From: JAPOXR01 sp963664715
GTDB lineage: Bacteria; Pseudomonadota; Alphaproteobacteria; Rhodobacterales; Rhodobacteraceae
DNA: 64,000 nt
Assembly (NCBI GenBank): GCA_963664715.2
Contig: CAXXUY010000011.1
Location: forward strand, 620,001 to 684,000
Reading direction: 5' to 3'
Below the pieces are notes generated by a model, which did no database searches, had not been told where the DNA came from, and saw only the letters and a list, made by a program, of their open reading frames with translations. Position 1 is the stretch's first letter, and each line of letters opens with the position of its first letter. A program made the position numbers and the translations under genes. Below, piece by piece: positions 53,992-62,731 of this stretch.

Positions 53992-56732
53992 CGGGAGAAT
54001 TGATCGGACAACTGGTGCTGTGGCTGATTTTTGCGGTCATCGTCATCTTCATCCTCTACTGGGTGATGAATTGGCTCTACAGGCGCTCAACCAAGGAAGT
54101 GGCTTTCGTCAGGACCGGATTTCTCGGCGAGAAGGTCGTAATCGATGGGGGCGCCTTCGTCTGGCCGATCATTCATGACATAACCCCGGTCAACATGAAC
54201 TCGCTCCAGCTGTCGGTGACGCGGGAGCGCGATGATGCCCTCATCACCAAGGACCGCATGCGCATCGATGTCGATGCCGAGTTCTACGTCCGCGTTCGGC
54301 AGGGACGTGAGGCGGTCAGCCTGGCTGCCTCGACCCTCGGGCGAAGGACCCTGGAGCCGGAGAGAATTCACGCGCTGCTGGAGGGCAAGTTCGTGTCGGC
54401 GCTGCGGACGGTTGCCGCCTCCATGACGATGGAGGAACTCCACGTGGCAAGAGACAGTTACGTGGCGGGAGTGCTCGAGGCTGCGCAAACCGGCCTCGAC
54501 AAGAACGGTCTGGAGATCGAAAGCGTTTCGATCACGGACATCGACCAGACCAACATCGAATTCTTCAACCCCTCCAACAAGTTCGACGCCGAAGGCCTGA
54601 CCACGGTGATACAGGCCATCGAGGAGCGCCGACGCCTCAGGAACGACATTGAACAGGATACGATGATCCGAATCCGCGAACGAAACCTGGAGGCGGAAAG
54701 GCAGTCCCTGGAAATCGACAAGCTCTCGGAGGAGGCGAGGCTGGAGCAGGAGCGGGAGATCGAGTTCCGTCGGGCAAGGCAGCGCGCCGAGCTGGCGGTC
54801 GAACGGTCGGAGCGGGAACGTGAGGCGGAGGAGGCGGTGTTGCGCTCGCGCGAATCCGTCGAAACCGCACGGATTTCCAATGAACGGCAGATCGCCCAAG
54901 CGCGGATCGACTCGGAGAAGGACACCCGCCAACAGGAGATCGAAAGCGAGAGTGTTGTCGAGGAGACCACGATCGCGACCAGGGTGCTCATCGAAAAGGC
55001 CCGGATTGCCCAGGAATGGACGATCGCCGAGGAGCGGATATCGCTGGAGCAGAAGACCCGGGAGAAGGAGGCAGAACGCAACCTCGCCGTCGAACAGGCC
55101 GACATCGCGGCGCGGGAGGAGGCCGAAAGGACGCGGATCGAGCAGGAAAGGAACGTCACCGCCGAACGAATCAGCTCCGAACGGGAGACCCGCGAGTTGG
55201 ACATCGCCCGGCAAAGGGCGGTGGAGGAAGCGGAAATCGCCTCCCAAAAGGCAATCGAGGCCGCCCGGATAGCGCGGGAAAAGGAGCTCAGCGCCGAACG
55301 GATTGCCGCCGAACAGGAGACCCGGGCGCTTGAGATAGACCGGCAGCGCACACTCGATGTCGCCGAGATAGCGGCGAACGAGGAGACCTCGAAGTCCAGA
55401 ATCGAGCAGCAGGAACGAATCCGCGAACTGGAGATTGCGCGCAATCAGGCCATCGACGAGGCGGAGATCGCCTCGCGGGAGGCACTGGAAAGGGCCCGCA
55501 TCGCCCAGGAGCAGGCGGTGGAGGTGGAACGGATCTCCAGGGACGAAAGCACCAGGTCCCGCGATCTGGCAAGGGAGGAGGTCATCGAAACGGCTGAGAT
55601 CAGCAAGGCCGAAGCGCTCGAAGCGGCGCAGATTGCCAAGGAGAGGAAGATCGCCGCCGCAAGAATCGCCCTCGAACAGGAGATCCGGGAGCGGGAGATT
55701 TCGCGGCTGCAGGCGGTCGAGGCCGCGAACATTGCCGCCGACAAGGAGATTGAGGTTGCCCGCGTCGAGCGTGAAAGGACCTTGGATGTCGAGCGGGTTC
55801 GCGCCGAACAGGATGTCGATGCGTCGAAACTGGCCAGGCGCGAGGCTCTGGAGCAGCTGGAGATCGCCCGGGTGAAGGCTGTCCGCGCCGCCGAAATCGC
55901 CAGTCAGGAGGAAGTCGAGCGGGCAAGGATCGATTCCGAGCGCGGATTGGACGATGTCAGGATCGGCCACCAGACGGAACGAAGGAAGCTGGAGATCGAG
56001 CGCGAGCGGGCGGTCGAGGAGGCCGCCATGGAGCGGGCGATCGCAATCTACGCAAAGTCGCTCGAGGAAAGTGCGGCCGCAATTGAGGCGGACCGGGCGA
56101 AGGCGCTTGCCGCCGAAGCCGCCGAACGGGTCAAGACCGCACGCGAAACCGAGGAGGCGGACCGACGCAAGTCCGTCGATGTCCTTCTTGCGCAAAAGGC
56201 CGCTGAGGAGAAGCGCATCGCCGCCGAGGCCGAACGCATCCGCGCCGCGGTCGAAGCGGAGGCACAGAAGCTGATCAACGAGGCGGAGAACATCCTCACC
56301 GACGAGGCGCGCAGTTCGCTATTCAGGCGGAAGATGCTTGAACATGTCGAGGGAATTGTCGCCGCATCGGTCAAGCCACTGGAAAGGATCAACGACATCA
56401 GGATCGTGCAGCTTGGCGGCGACGGGGCGAAAGGCATCGGAGGTCAGGACAGCGGCGGCGCGACCGGTGCGAGCCCGACCGACGAAGTCATCAACTCGGC
56501 GCTTCGCTACCGCGTCCAGGCACCGATGGTGGACGGCTTGCTTTCGGACATCGGATTCGACGGCTCGAACATCTCGCGCCAGAGCGGGCTGCTGCGCGAA
56601 GCATCCGACCTCAGCAGAATCCAGAATGAGCGCCGGCGCGCCATCGAGCAAAAAAGAACCGAGGAGGAGCGCAGCAGGGACGATAAGGAGCCCGATGACC
56701 GCAGCGAACCACCCTCCGGGGAGGCCGGTTGA
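53988..56732 (+). CDS. Flotillin-like SPFH membrane protein with very long repetitive coiled coil
   Basis: 914 residues. One N-terminal membrane helix (about 9-30), an SPFH/Band 7 domain (about 33-200; ITDIDQTNIEFFNPSNKFDAEG is flotillin-like at its end, quoted here as DIDQTNIEFFNPSNKFDAEG), then a charged coiled coil from about 205 to 770, and a polar C-terminal tail. From residue 293 the coiled coil is built of 44-residue repeats (four hendecads). Flotillins usually have 450-680 residues, so this one is long. They oligomerise into membrane microdomain scaffolds. In this operon it sits between the transport/Tm-1 genes and the SRPBCC/Mo-hydroxylase genes, so it may scaffold them; this is inference. 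Confidence 0.92.
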   Translation: MTGELIGQLVLWLIFAVIVIFILYWVMNWLYRRSTKEVAFVRTGFLGEKVVIDGGAFVWPIIHDITPVNMNSLQLSVTRERDDALITKDRMRIDVDAEFYVRVRQGREAVSLAASTLGRRTLEPERIHALLEGKFVSALRTVAASMTMEELHVARDSYVAGVLEAAQTGLDKNGLEIESVSITDIDQTNIEFFNPSNKFDAEGLTTVIQAIEERRRLRNDIEQDTMIRIRERNLEAERQSLEIDKLSEEARLEQEREIEFRRARQRAELAVERSEREREAEEAVLRSRESVETARISNERQIAQARIDSEKDTRQQEIESESVVEETTIATRVLIEKARIAQEWTIAEERISLEQKTREKEAERNLAVEQADIAAREEAERTRIEQERNVTAERISSERETRELDIARQRAVEEAEIASQKAIEAARIAREKELSAERIAAEQETRALEIDRQRTLDVAEIAANEETSKSRIEQQERIRELEIARNQAIDEAEIASREALERARIAQEQAVEVERISRDESTRSRDLAREEVIETAEISKAEALEAAQIAKERKIAAARIALEQEIREREISRLQAVEAANIAADKEIEVARVERERTLDVERVRAEQDVDASKLARREALEQLEIARVKAVRAAEIASQEEVERARIDSERGLDDVRIGHQTERRKLEIERERAVEEAAMERAIAIYAKSLEESAAAIEADRAKALAAEAAERVKTARETEEADRRKSVDVLLAQKAAEEKRIAAEAERIRAAVEAEAQKLINEAENILTDEARSSLFRRKMLEHVEGIVAASVKPLERINDIRIVQLGGDGAKGIGGQDSGGATGASPTDEVINSALRYRVQAPMVDGLLSDIGFDGSNISRQSGLLREASDLSRIQNERRRAIEQKRTEEERSRDDKEPDDRSEPPSGEAG
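54864..56051 (+). repeat. 132-bp coding repeats (44-residue hendecad super-repeat) in flotillin gene
   Basis: Protein units at residues 293-336, 337-380, 381-424, 425-468, 469-501 (33 residues), 502-545, 546-589, 590-644 (55 residues) and 645-688. The core of a unit is ARI-x-E-xxx-ERI-x-E-TRE-x-IAR-xxAVEEAEIA. Exceptions differ from 44 by exactly 11 residues, one hendecad. Confidence 0.88.
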
Positions 56733-57170
56733 ATGGCCCGGATCTATGTCTCCTCCGTGATCGGTGCCCCTGCCTCAAAGGTCTGGGAGCGCGTGCGCGA
56801 CTTCAACGGGCTGCCGCGATGGCACCCGCGAATTCGCGACAGCCGGATTGAGGACGCCCTGCCGGCCGACAAGATCGGCTGCGTGCGCCACTTTCACCTC
56901 CAGAACGGTGAGCTCGTTCGCGAGCGGCTGCTAGGCCTTTCCGACTATGACATGTTCTGCACGTATTCCATCCTGGAGAGCCCGATGCCGCTCACCGACT
57001 ATGTCGCCACCCTGCGCCTGACCCCGATCACCGACGGGGAACGCTGCTTCATCGAATGGTCGGCTGAATTCGAATGCGAACCGGATCAGGAAGGGGACCT
57101 TGTCTCCGGGATCTCCGGAGGCGTGTTCCAGGCCGGGTTCGATGCGCTGAAGCGGCATTTCGGTGGCTAG
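56733..57170 (+). CDS. SRPBCC (START/CoxG-like) family protein, copy 1
   Basis: 145 residues. Helix-grip fold opening: SSVIGAPASKVWERVRDFNG then LPRWHP, with GCVRHFHLQNGELVRERLL. SRPBCC proteins bind hydrophobic ligands; CoxG of CO-dehydrogenase clusters belongs here and helps membrane recruitment. ATG directly abuts the flotillin stop. A paralogue follows immediately. Confidence 0.87.
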   Translation: MARIYVSSVIGAPASKVWERVRDFNGLPRWHPRIRDSRIEDALPADKIGCVRHFHLQNGELVRERLLGLSDYDMFCTYSILESPMPLTDYVATLRLTPITDGERCFIEWSAEFECEPDQEGDLVSGISGGVFQAGFDALKRHFGG

Positions 57171-57624
57171 GGACCGACCGTTGGTAAAGGTATTGCAAAG
57201 CACGATCATCGAAGCGCCGGTCGAATCGGTCTGGGAGGTCATCCGGGACTTCAATGGCCACGACCGCTGGCACCCCGCTGTTGCGACCAGCTCCATCGAA
57301 CGCCGGCGAAGCCCGGACGAGGTCGGCTGCGTCCGCAGTTTCAGGCTGGGCGACGGTTCGGAACTGCGCGAGCGGCTTCTCACCCTGTCAGATCTTGAGC
57401 AGACCTACAGCTATTGCCTGCTCGACACGCCGGTGCCGCTCCTCAACTACGTGGCCCATGTGCGCCTTGCCCCTGTAACGGACGGCAACCTGACCTTCTG
57501 GGAATGGGAGAGCAGGTTCGACACGCCTGTCGGCATGCAGGACTCCCTTGCCGCCATGGTGCGCGACGACATCTATCTGGCCGGCTTCAACGCCATCCGT
57601 TCGCACATGGGGCTGGAGGCCTGA
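57163..57624 (+). CDS. SRPBCC (START/CoxG-like) family protein, copy 2
   Basis: 153 residues, clearly paralogous to the preceding gene: EAPVESVWEVIRDFNGHDRWHP, GCVRSFRLGDGSELRERLL, PVPLLNYVAHVRLAPVTDG. GTG at 57163 overlaps the previous stop by 8 bases; TTG at 57181 is an alternative. Two adjacent copies suggest a heterodimer or two ligands. Followed by the FAD subunit of the hydroxylase. Confidence 0.86.
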   Translation: MARDRPLVKVLQSTIIEAPVESVWEVIRDFNGHDRWHPAVATSSIERRRSPDEVGCVRSFRLGDGSELRERLLTLSDLEQTYSYCLLDTPVPLLNYVAHVRLAPVTDGNLTFWEWESRFDTPVGMQDSLAAMVRDDIYLAGFNAIRSHMGLEA

Positions 57625-57626
57625 GC

Positions 57627-58424
57627 ATGCTTGCCGTTGACACGTACGGCACGTTGGCCGAGGCTGACAGGGCGATGACGGACCGAAGCCGCTATCTCGG
57701 CGGAGGCACGTTGCTGATGCGGTCGATCAACCACGGAAACCTCGGATTCGACAGGGTTGTGCGCAGCACGGATCCGACGCTCGGCCGGATTCAGCCGGAC
57801 GGCGATCTTGTAACCATCGGAGCCGGTGCCACCATGGCGGCAATCCTCGCGTCGCAGGAGCTGGCGTTCCTGGCGCCGGTGGCGCGTTCGGTGGGCGGGC
57901 CTGCGATCAGGAACATGGCGAGCGTCGGCGGCAACCTGTTCGCCCCGCCACCGTATGGCGATCTCGCGACCGCGCTTCTGGCACTGGACGCGCAAGTCAG
58001 ATTCGCCAACGGAACGGAGAGCGGCCTTGAGTCGTTGCTTGCGGAAAGGGAGTCCGCACCAGGCCTGGTGGATGCGGTTGCGCTGCCGCGTCCCGGTTCC
58101 GGCGAGTTCAGGTTCAGCAAGGTCACCCGAGTGAGGCCGAAGGGTGTCGCGGTCCTGTCGATTGCGGCCTGCCTGCCGATCGCCACGGGACGGGTGTCCG
58201 GCGCCAGGGTCGCATTCGGTTCCATGGGACCTTCGCCGGTCAGGGCAAGATCGGTCGAGGCCGCCCTTGAGGGCGTTGCGCTTGACGAGCGCGGAATCAC
58301 AAGGGCGCTGGAAGCCGTCCGGGGGGACATCTCGCCGTCGGACGACGCCCTTGCCTCCGCTTGGTACCGCAGCGAGGTCGCGCCGGTTTACCTCAGGCGG
58401 TTCCTCCTGGAAAGGACTGGATAG
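57627..58424 (+). CDS. Molybdenum hydroxylase FAD-binding subunit (CoxM/CutM/XdhB-type)
   Basis: 265 residues. FAD-binding loops appear as YLGGGTLLMRSI near residue 23 and TIGAGATMAAIL near 63; SVGGPAIRNMASVGGNL is the family block. Transfers electrons from the Fe-S clusters to its acceptor through FAD. The ATG at 57627 follows the SRPBCC stop by two bases; a longer frame from 57414 is a shadow. Somewhat short for the family (about 285). Confidence 0.92.
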   Translation: MLAVDTYGTLAEADRAMTDRSRYLGGGTLLMRSINHGNLGFDRVVRSTDPTLGRIQPDGDLVTIGAGATMAAILASQELAFLAPVARSVGGPAIRNMASVGGNLFAPPPYGDLATALLALDAQVRFANGTESGLESLLAERESAPGLVDAVALPRPGSGEFRFSKVTRVRPKGVAVLSIAACLPIATGRVSGARVAFGSMGPSPVRARSVEAALEGVALDERGITRALEAVRGDISPSDDALASAWYRSEVAPVYLRRFLLERTG

Positions 58425-58428
58425 GACA

Positions 58429-58911
58429 GTGGCCAGGACGCCCGTTGCCTTCCGCCTGAACGGATACGAGGTCGCCGCCTTCGCCGACGGCGGGCAGAAT
58501 CTCCTGGATCTGCTGCGCCGGGGCGTCGGCGACCTGTCGCCGAAATACGGTTGCGGTCAGGGGACCTGCGGAACCTGCACCGTTCTGATCGACGGGGCAC
58601 CGCACCTGGCCTGCCTCACGCTGGCGGAAGCGGCGGTGGGAAGGAGCGTGGAAACCACGGGCGGCCTTGCCGACGGTCCCGAACTTCACCCCCTTCAGCG
58701 TGCCTTCATGGAGAATTTCGCGGCGCAATGCGGATACTGCACGCCCGGCATGCTGATGGCGGCGAAGGCCCTGCTTGACGCCAACCGCCGTCCCTCCCGG
58801 GAGGAGATCGTGGATGCAATCTCCGGCAACCTCTGCCGATGCACCGGCTACGAACCGATCATCAGGGCGATAGGGGAGGCGGCGGAGAGAATGAGGGGAG
58901 GGACTCACTGA
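58429..58911 (+). CDS. Molybdenum hydroxylase [2Fe-2S] subunit (CoxS/CutS-type)
   Basis: 160 residues. All eight cluster cysteines are present: C42, C47, C50 (CGQGTCGTC) and C62 for the plant-ferredoxin-type cluster; C101, C104 (CGYC), C136 and C138 (CRC) for the second. Passes electrons from the Mo centre to FAD. GTG at 58429 is five bases past the FAD-subunit stop. The TGA shares its last base with the next ATG. Confidence 0.94.
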   Translation: MARTPVAFRLNGYEVAAFADGGQNLLDLLRRGVGDLSPKYGCGQGTCGTCTVLIDGAPHLACLTLAEAAVGRSVETTGGLADGPELHPLQRAFMENFAAQCGYCTPGMLMAAKALLDANRRPSREEIVDAISGNLCRCTGYEPIIRAIGEAAERMRGGTH

Positions 58912-60767
58912 TGTCGTCGATCGAATTCCGCAAGGAGCTTTTTGCCGACGAGCGCGACGAGGATCTCAAGGAAATCGGGCGCCCGACGATCCGCCAGGAC
59001 ATCCTCGGCCACGTCACCGGGCGCTCGGCCTACTATGACGATCATCAATTCGAGGGCCTGCTCCACATGCGCTGCGTCCGGTCCCCCCACCATCACGCGC
59101 GCATCCGTTCGATTGACGTGTCGGATGCGGAGCGGATCGAGGGGGTACGCAGGATCGTCAGGCCGGAGGATGTCCCGAAGAACCTGAACACGCTCCTGTC
59201 GCTCATCGGATTCGGCAAGGAGGACGAGCCACTGCTTGCTCCGTCGAAGGTCGGCTATCTCGGTGAGCCGATCCTTGCGGTGATTGCCGACACAGAACGC
59301 CAGGCACGGGCGGCGGTCGATGCCGTCAGGGTGGATTGGGAGGTGTTGCCGCACGTGCTGGATGTCGAAAGGGCCCTCGCCCCGGATGCGCCCGTCGTCA
59401 ACGAGACCTATCCCAACAACACGTTCGACTACCACGAGCGCTACGATCACCAGAAGCTGCGGTTCGGGGATGTGGAGGCGGGGTTCGCCGCCGCCGACCG
59501 CATCGTTGAGGGCAATTACCGGATGTCACCGATCGAGCAGGCCCCGATGGAGACCTGCGGTGCCATCTCCGTCCCGGAGTCGAACGACCGCTACACCTGC
59601 CACACCTCGACGCAGGCGCTGTTCTTTTCGCTGGCGACCACCGCGAAGCTGCTCGACGTGGCCTCGTCGCGGCTGCACTTCATCGGCGGAACGGTCGGCG
59701 GCGGCTTCGGCGGCAAGGTCGACAGCATCGTCGAACCGATGTCGGTCCTCGGAGCGATGCTGACCGGTCGGCCGGTCAAGTTCATGTGGGACCGCGAGGA
59801 GGAGATGCAGGTCGGAGCGCCGCGCGGGGCGGAACTGTGGCGGATCAAGGACGGAATCGCCCGCGACGGACGCATTCTTGCGAGGCGCTTCACCGGTTTC
59901 TTCGATTCGGGCGCCTATACCCGCCTGTCCTCCTATGCGGTCGTGAAGTGCACCGGCCACATTCCGGGGCCCTACTCCATCCCCAATGTCGACTCCAATG
60001 TCTACTGCGTCTTCACCAACCGCACGCCCGCGACAGCCATGCGGGGATTCGGCATCACAGGTGTTGATTTCGCCATCGAATGCCAGATGGACCGGGCGGC
60101 CGAGGCGGCGGGAATGGACCCGATCGAGTTCCGGATCCTGAACGCCTACCGGGATGGGGACATGAAGGCGCACCGGCGCACGGCAAAGAACACCGCGCTG
60201 ATCGAATGCTGTCAGGTCGCCGCCGAAAAGGCGGGATGGCGCATCGGCCCCAACGCCACCCGGCAGTCCAGCCTGACCGGAGGCGGCGGCGACCGGGCGC
60301 AGATCCCCGAGACCGTCATCGACGAGGCGGGACGCATCGGCGAGAGGCGAAGGTCCCGCATATCCGCCGAGCCGGTTGCGGGAGTTGCGTTCACCAGACG
60401 GCTTGCAGCGGGAACCTCCACCGGCGGCGACTCGAAGGCCGCACCGCCTCAGCGGTCCGACATGATGCAGATCTCCGATTCCGCCCCCGCGCCGACAATG
60501 CCGCCTCCGGCGACGCAGGCGCGGCGGCCCAGCGCGGTCGTTGCATCGCCGGCTCCCGCACCGTCGATGCCGTACCGGCCGTCCCCGCCCCCTGCCCCGC
60601 CGCCAGACCCGGATCGCATGTCTCCGCCTGTCCGCACGGCAGAGCCGGCCCCGCCCACGGAAGCGGCGGCTCCGAGCCCGGAGGAACCGCGAAGGGAGAG
60701 GCATTTCGCCGAGGGCGTCCGCCGACCGGGCGTCCCGCGTTTCCTTTCCGGAACAAGGAGGCGATGA
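58911..60767 (+). CDS. Molybdenum hydroxylase large subunit, N-terminal half with Pro-rich tail (split gene)
   Basis: 618 residues. Contains the hammerhead domain (about 27-150) and the first Mo-cofactor-binding domain: GGGFGGK (263-269), TPATAMRGFG (373-381) and AAEAAGMDPIEFR. Family similarity ends at AEKAGW (443). The remaining about 175 residues are unrelated, with a low-complexity Pro/Ala run at about 511-590 (PAPAPSMPYRPSPPPAPPP) and a basic end GTRRR. The stop falls exactly where the linker to the second Mo-cofactor domain would be; that domain is the next gene. An intact large subunit is about 770-800 residues. Confidence 0.88.
   Translation: MSSIEFRKELFADERDEDLKEIGRPTIRQDILGHVTGRSAYYDDHQFEGLLHMRCVRSPHHHARIRSIDVSDAERIEGVRRIVRPEDVPKNLNTLLSLIGFGKEDEPLLAPSKVGYLGEPILAVIADTERQARAAVDAVRVDWEVLPHVLDVERALAPDAPVVNETYPNNTFDYHERYDHQKLRFGDVEAGFAAADRIVEGNYRMSPIEQAPMETCGAISVPESNDRYTCHTSTQALFFSLATTAKLLDVASSRLHFIGGTVGGGFGGKVDSIVEPMSVLGAMLTGRPVKFMWDREEEMQVGAPRGAELWRIKDGIARDGRILARRFTGFFDSGAYTRLSSYAVVKCTGHIPGPYSIPNVDSNVYCVFTNRTPATAMRGFGITGVDFAIECQMDRAAEAAGMDPIEFRILNAYRDGDMKAHRRTAKNTALIECCQVAAEKAGWRIGPNATRQSSLTGGGGDRAQIPETVIDEAGRIGERRRSRISAEPVAGVAFTRRLAAGTSTGGDSKAAPPQRSDMMQISDSAPAPTMPPPATQARRPSAVVASPAPAPSMPYRPSPPPAPPPDPDRMSPPVRTAEPAPPTEAAAPSPEEPRRERHFAEGVRRPGVPRFLSGTRRR
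60755..60761 (+). promoter_or_regulatory. Strong Shine-Dalgarno for the second half of the split large subunit
   Basis: AAGGAGG lies 7 bases before the ATG at 60769 and inside the last codons of the N-half gene. It shows that the C-half is translated on its own and is not merely a frameshift artefact. Confidence 0.75.
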
Positions 60768-60768
60768 C

Positions 60769-61794
60769 ATGACGGTGCACAAGGGACGCGGGTTCGCCTG
60801 CATCAACTATCCCATCGGCATGAATCTGGGGGGCGATCCGTCGCAGGCTCTCGTGCATGCCACGCCGGACGGGAAATTCATGGTTACGCTGTCCTCCATC
60901 GATCTCGGCCAGGGAATGAAGTCGGTTACACGCCAGATCGCCGCCGAGGCCCTCGGCGTGCCGGTTGCCGATGTCCATGTGGACACCGCCGACAGCGACA
61001 CCGGTCCCCACTGCATGGGCAGCTTCGCCTCCCGCGGCACGCACAGGGTCGGGAACGCGGTCATCCGGGCGGCGACGGAGGCCCGGGCCCAACTGCTGGA
61101 GGCGGCCGCCGAGGAGCTTGAGGTGGATGCGGCAGACCTCGTTACCGACGGCGAAGGCAACGTCCATGTGAAGGGGTCCGCAGGCAGGTCGATCACTGTC
61201 GCGGACGCATCCATCGCTGCCCAGTTCAAGCAGGGCCGTACGCTGGCCGGTCGCGGAATCTTCCTGATTCCGCCTTCCGATGTCGATCCCGAGACCGGCG
61301 AAATGTCCCCGGTCTCCTGCTTTGCCCACGCGGCACTGGTGGTTGACCTCGAGGTCGACGACGAGACAGGGGAAGTCAGGGTCCTTGAGATCAACTCCGC
61401 CTACGAGGTCGGCCGGGCGCTGAATCCGAAGCTTGTCGAGCAGCAGCTTGTCGGGGGTGCCTGGATGGGGCTTTCGCATGCGCTCTACGAGACGACCGAG
61501 CCCCGCTACCCGGAGCGCGACCACCTGCCGGTTGATTTCAACAACTACGTCATGCCGGGGCCCGGGGACATCCCGGAGCACAACATCGCCGTCCTTGAAC
61601 GCCCGGCCGAGGATGCTCCCTACGGCGGCAAGGGGCCCGGCGAAATGTGCGCGAATCCAGTCATTCCGGCCGTGGCCAACGCCGTCTACAACGCCGTGGG
61701 GGTCCGCTGCGACGTGCTGCCGATCACCCCCGAAAGGATATTGCGCGGCATCCGGGAGAATGGCGGGGCGCGGCCAAGGGGCAACAACCGGTGA
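60769..61794 (+). CDS. Molybdenum hydroxylase large subunit, C-terminal half (split gene)
   Basis: 341 residues, the second Mo-cofactor-binding domain: KGRGFACINYPIGMN at the start, LGQGM (46-50), GSFASRGTHRVGNAV (84-97) and GGKGPGEMCANP (287-296), where E292 matches the catalytic glutamate that activates the Mo-bound water. It resumes family similarity precisely where the upstream gene leaves it. The active holoenzyme would need both halves to assemble around one cofactor. Confidence 0.9.
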   Translation: MTVHKGRGFACINYPIGMNLGGDPSQALVHATPDGKFMVTLSSIDLGQGMKSVTRQIAAEALGVPVADVHVDTADSDTGPHCMGSFASRGTHRVGNAVIRAATEARAQLLEAAAEELEVDAADLVTDGEGNVHVKGSAGRSITVADASIAAQFKQGRTLAGRGIFLIPPSDVDPETGEMSPVSCFAHAALVVDLEVDDETGEVRVLEINSAYEVGRALNPKLVEQQLVGGAWMGLSHALYETTEPRYPERDHLPVDFNNYVMPGPGDIPEHNIAVLERPAEDAPYGGKGPGEMCANPVIPAVANAVYNAVGVRCDVLPITPERILRGIRENGGARPRGNNR

Positions 61795-61849
61795 CCGGTT
61801 CCGCCGCATCGACGGTTCCCGCCGGAAGCCGCAACAGGAACCCGGGCTG

Positions 61850-62731
61850 ATGCCGGTGCGTTCACGCATCGACGGGATCGGCAACCCCGAGGCGCTCCAG
61901 CATGCCCTTGAGGACGCGCAGTATCTTGCAAGCGACGAGCTGGCGACAGCGGCCTATCTTGCGTTGGCGCTCGGCAAGCCGCTGCTGCTTGAGGGCGTTC
62001 CCGGCGTCGGCAAGACGGAGGCGGCCAAGGCGGTCGGCTCGGCACTGTCGCGTCGCGTCATCCGTTTGCAGTGCTTTGAGGGAATCGATTCCGCCGCCGC
62101 CCTCTACGAGTGGAACTATTCCCGCCAGATGCTTGCCATCCGCCAGGCCGGGGAAGCCTATGTGAACCTCTACTCCGACGAGTTCCTGCTGTCGCGGCCG
62201 TTGCTCGAATCCCTGCGGGAGCCGTCGGGCACACTTCTTCTCATCGACGAGATCGACCGCTCGGACCATGAGTTCGAGGCGTTCCTGCTGGAATACCTGT
62301 CCGAGTTCACGATCTCCATTCCGGAAACCGGAACCGTGCGGGCCAGCGAGCATCCGGTCGTCATCCTCACCTCGAACCGGACCCGTGAACTGCACGAGGC
62401 GCTGCGCCGTCGGTGCGTCTACCACTGGATCGACTACCCGGATCCCGAGCTTGAGAGCCGCATCGTCATGGCCAGGGCCAGCACCGTGGTGCAGGAGACC
62501 GCTCAGGCCGTTGTTGCGGCGGTGGGCGGGCTGCGTTCGGAACCTCTCGCAAAGCCGCCGGGCGTTGCGGAGACAATCGAGTGGGCGGAGGCTGCGACCC
62601 TGCTCCGGTCGCAGGGGCACGAATGGCCTGCGGCATTCAGGGAAGCGATCGGGGTTGCGCTGAAGGACCATGACGACCTTGCATTCCTCGATTCGCGCAT
62701 CGATGCACTCCTTCCGGGGCAGCCATCATGA
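61850..62731 (+). CDS. MoxR-type AAA+ ATPase (CoxD-like)
   Basis: 293 residues. Walker A GVPGVGKT (49-56), Walker B TLLLIDEIDR (128-137), sensor ILTSNRTRELHEALRRR. In CO-dehydrogenase operons the CoxD ATPase works with CoxE in maturing the active site (sulfuration of the Cu/Mo or Mo centre). The longer frame back to 61433 is a shadow. Overlaps the CoxE-like gene by four bases. Confidence 0.9.
   Translation: MPVRSRIDGIGNPEALQHALEDAQYLASDELATAAYLALALGKPLLLEGVPGVGKTEAAKAVGSALSRRVIRLQCFEGIDSAAALYEWNYSRQMLAIRQAGEAYVNLYSDEFLLSRPLLESLREPSGTLLLIDEIDRSDHEFEAFLLEYLSEFTISIPETGTVRASEHPVVILTSNRTRELHEALRRRCVYHWIDYPDPELESRIVMARASTVVQETAQAVVAAVGGLRSEPLAKPPGVAETIEWAEAATLLRSQGHEWPAAFREAIGVALKDHDDLAFLDSRIDALLPGQPS

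Noticed and set aside
54864..56051. Repeat array considered as a CRISPR or minisatellite
   Set aside because: The units are contiguous, coding and in frame, with no spacers. They are protein super-repeats.
54087..56195. 702-codon minus-strand ORF opposite the flotillin gene
   Set aside because: Its translation is a low-complexity Leu/Asp/Gly/Arg-rich mirror of the repeated coiled-coil codons, with no family features. The plus-strand SPFH gene explains the open frame.
59526..60806. 426-codon minus-strand ORF opposite the split Mo subunit
   Set aside because: Arg/Gly-rich antisense shadow of a GC-rich gene. The plus strand carries clear hydroxylase motifs.
60391..61884. 497-codon minus-strand ORF
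   Set aside because: Antisense to the C-half Mo subunit; no domain recognised.
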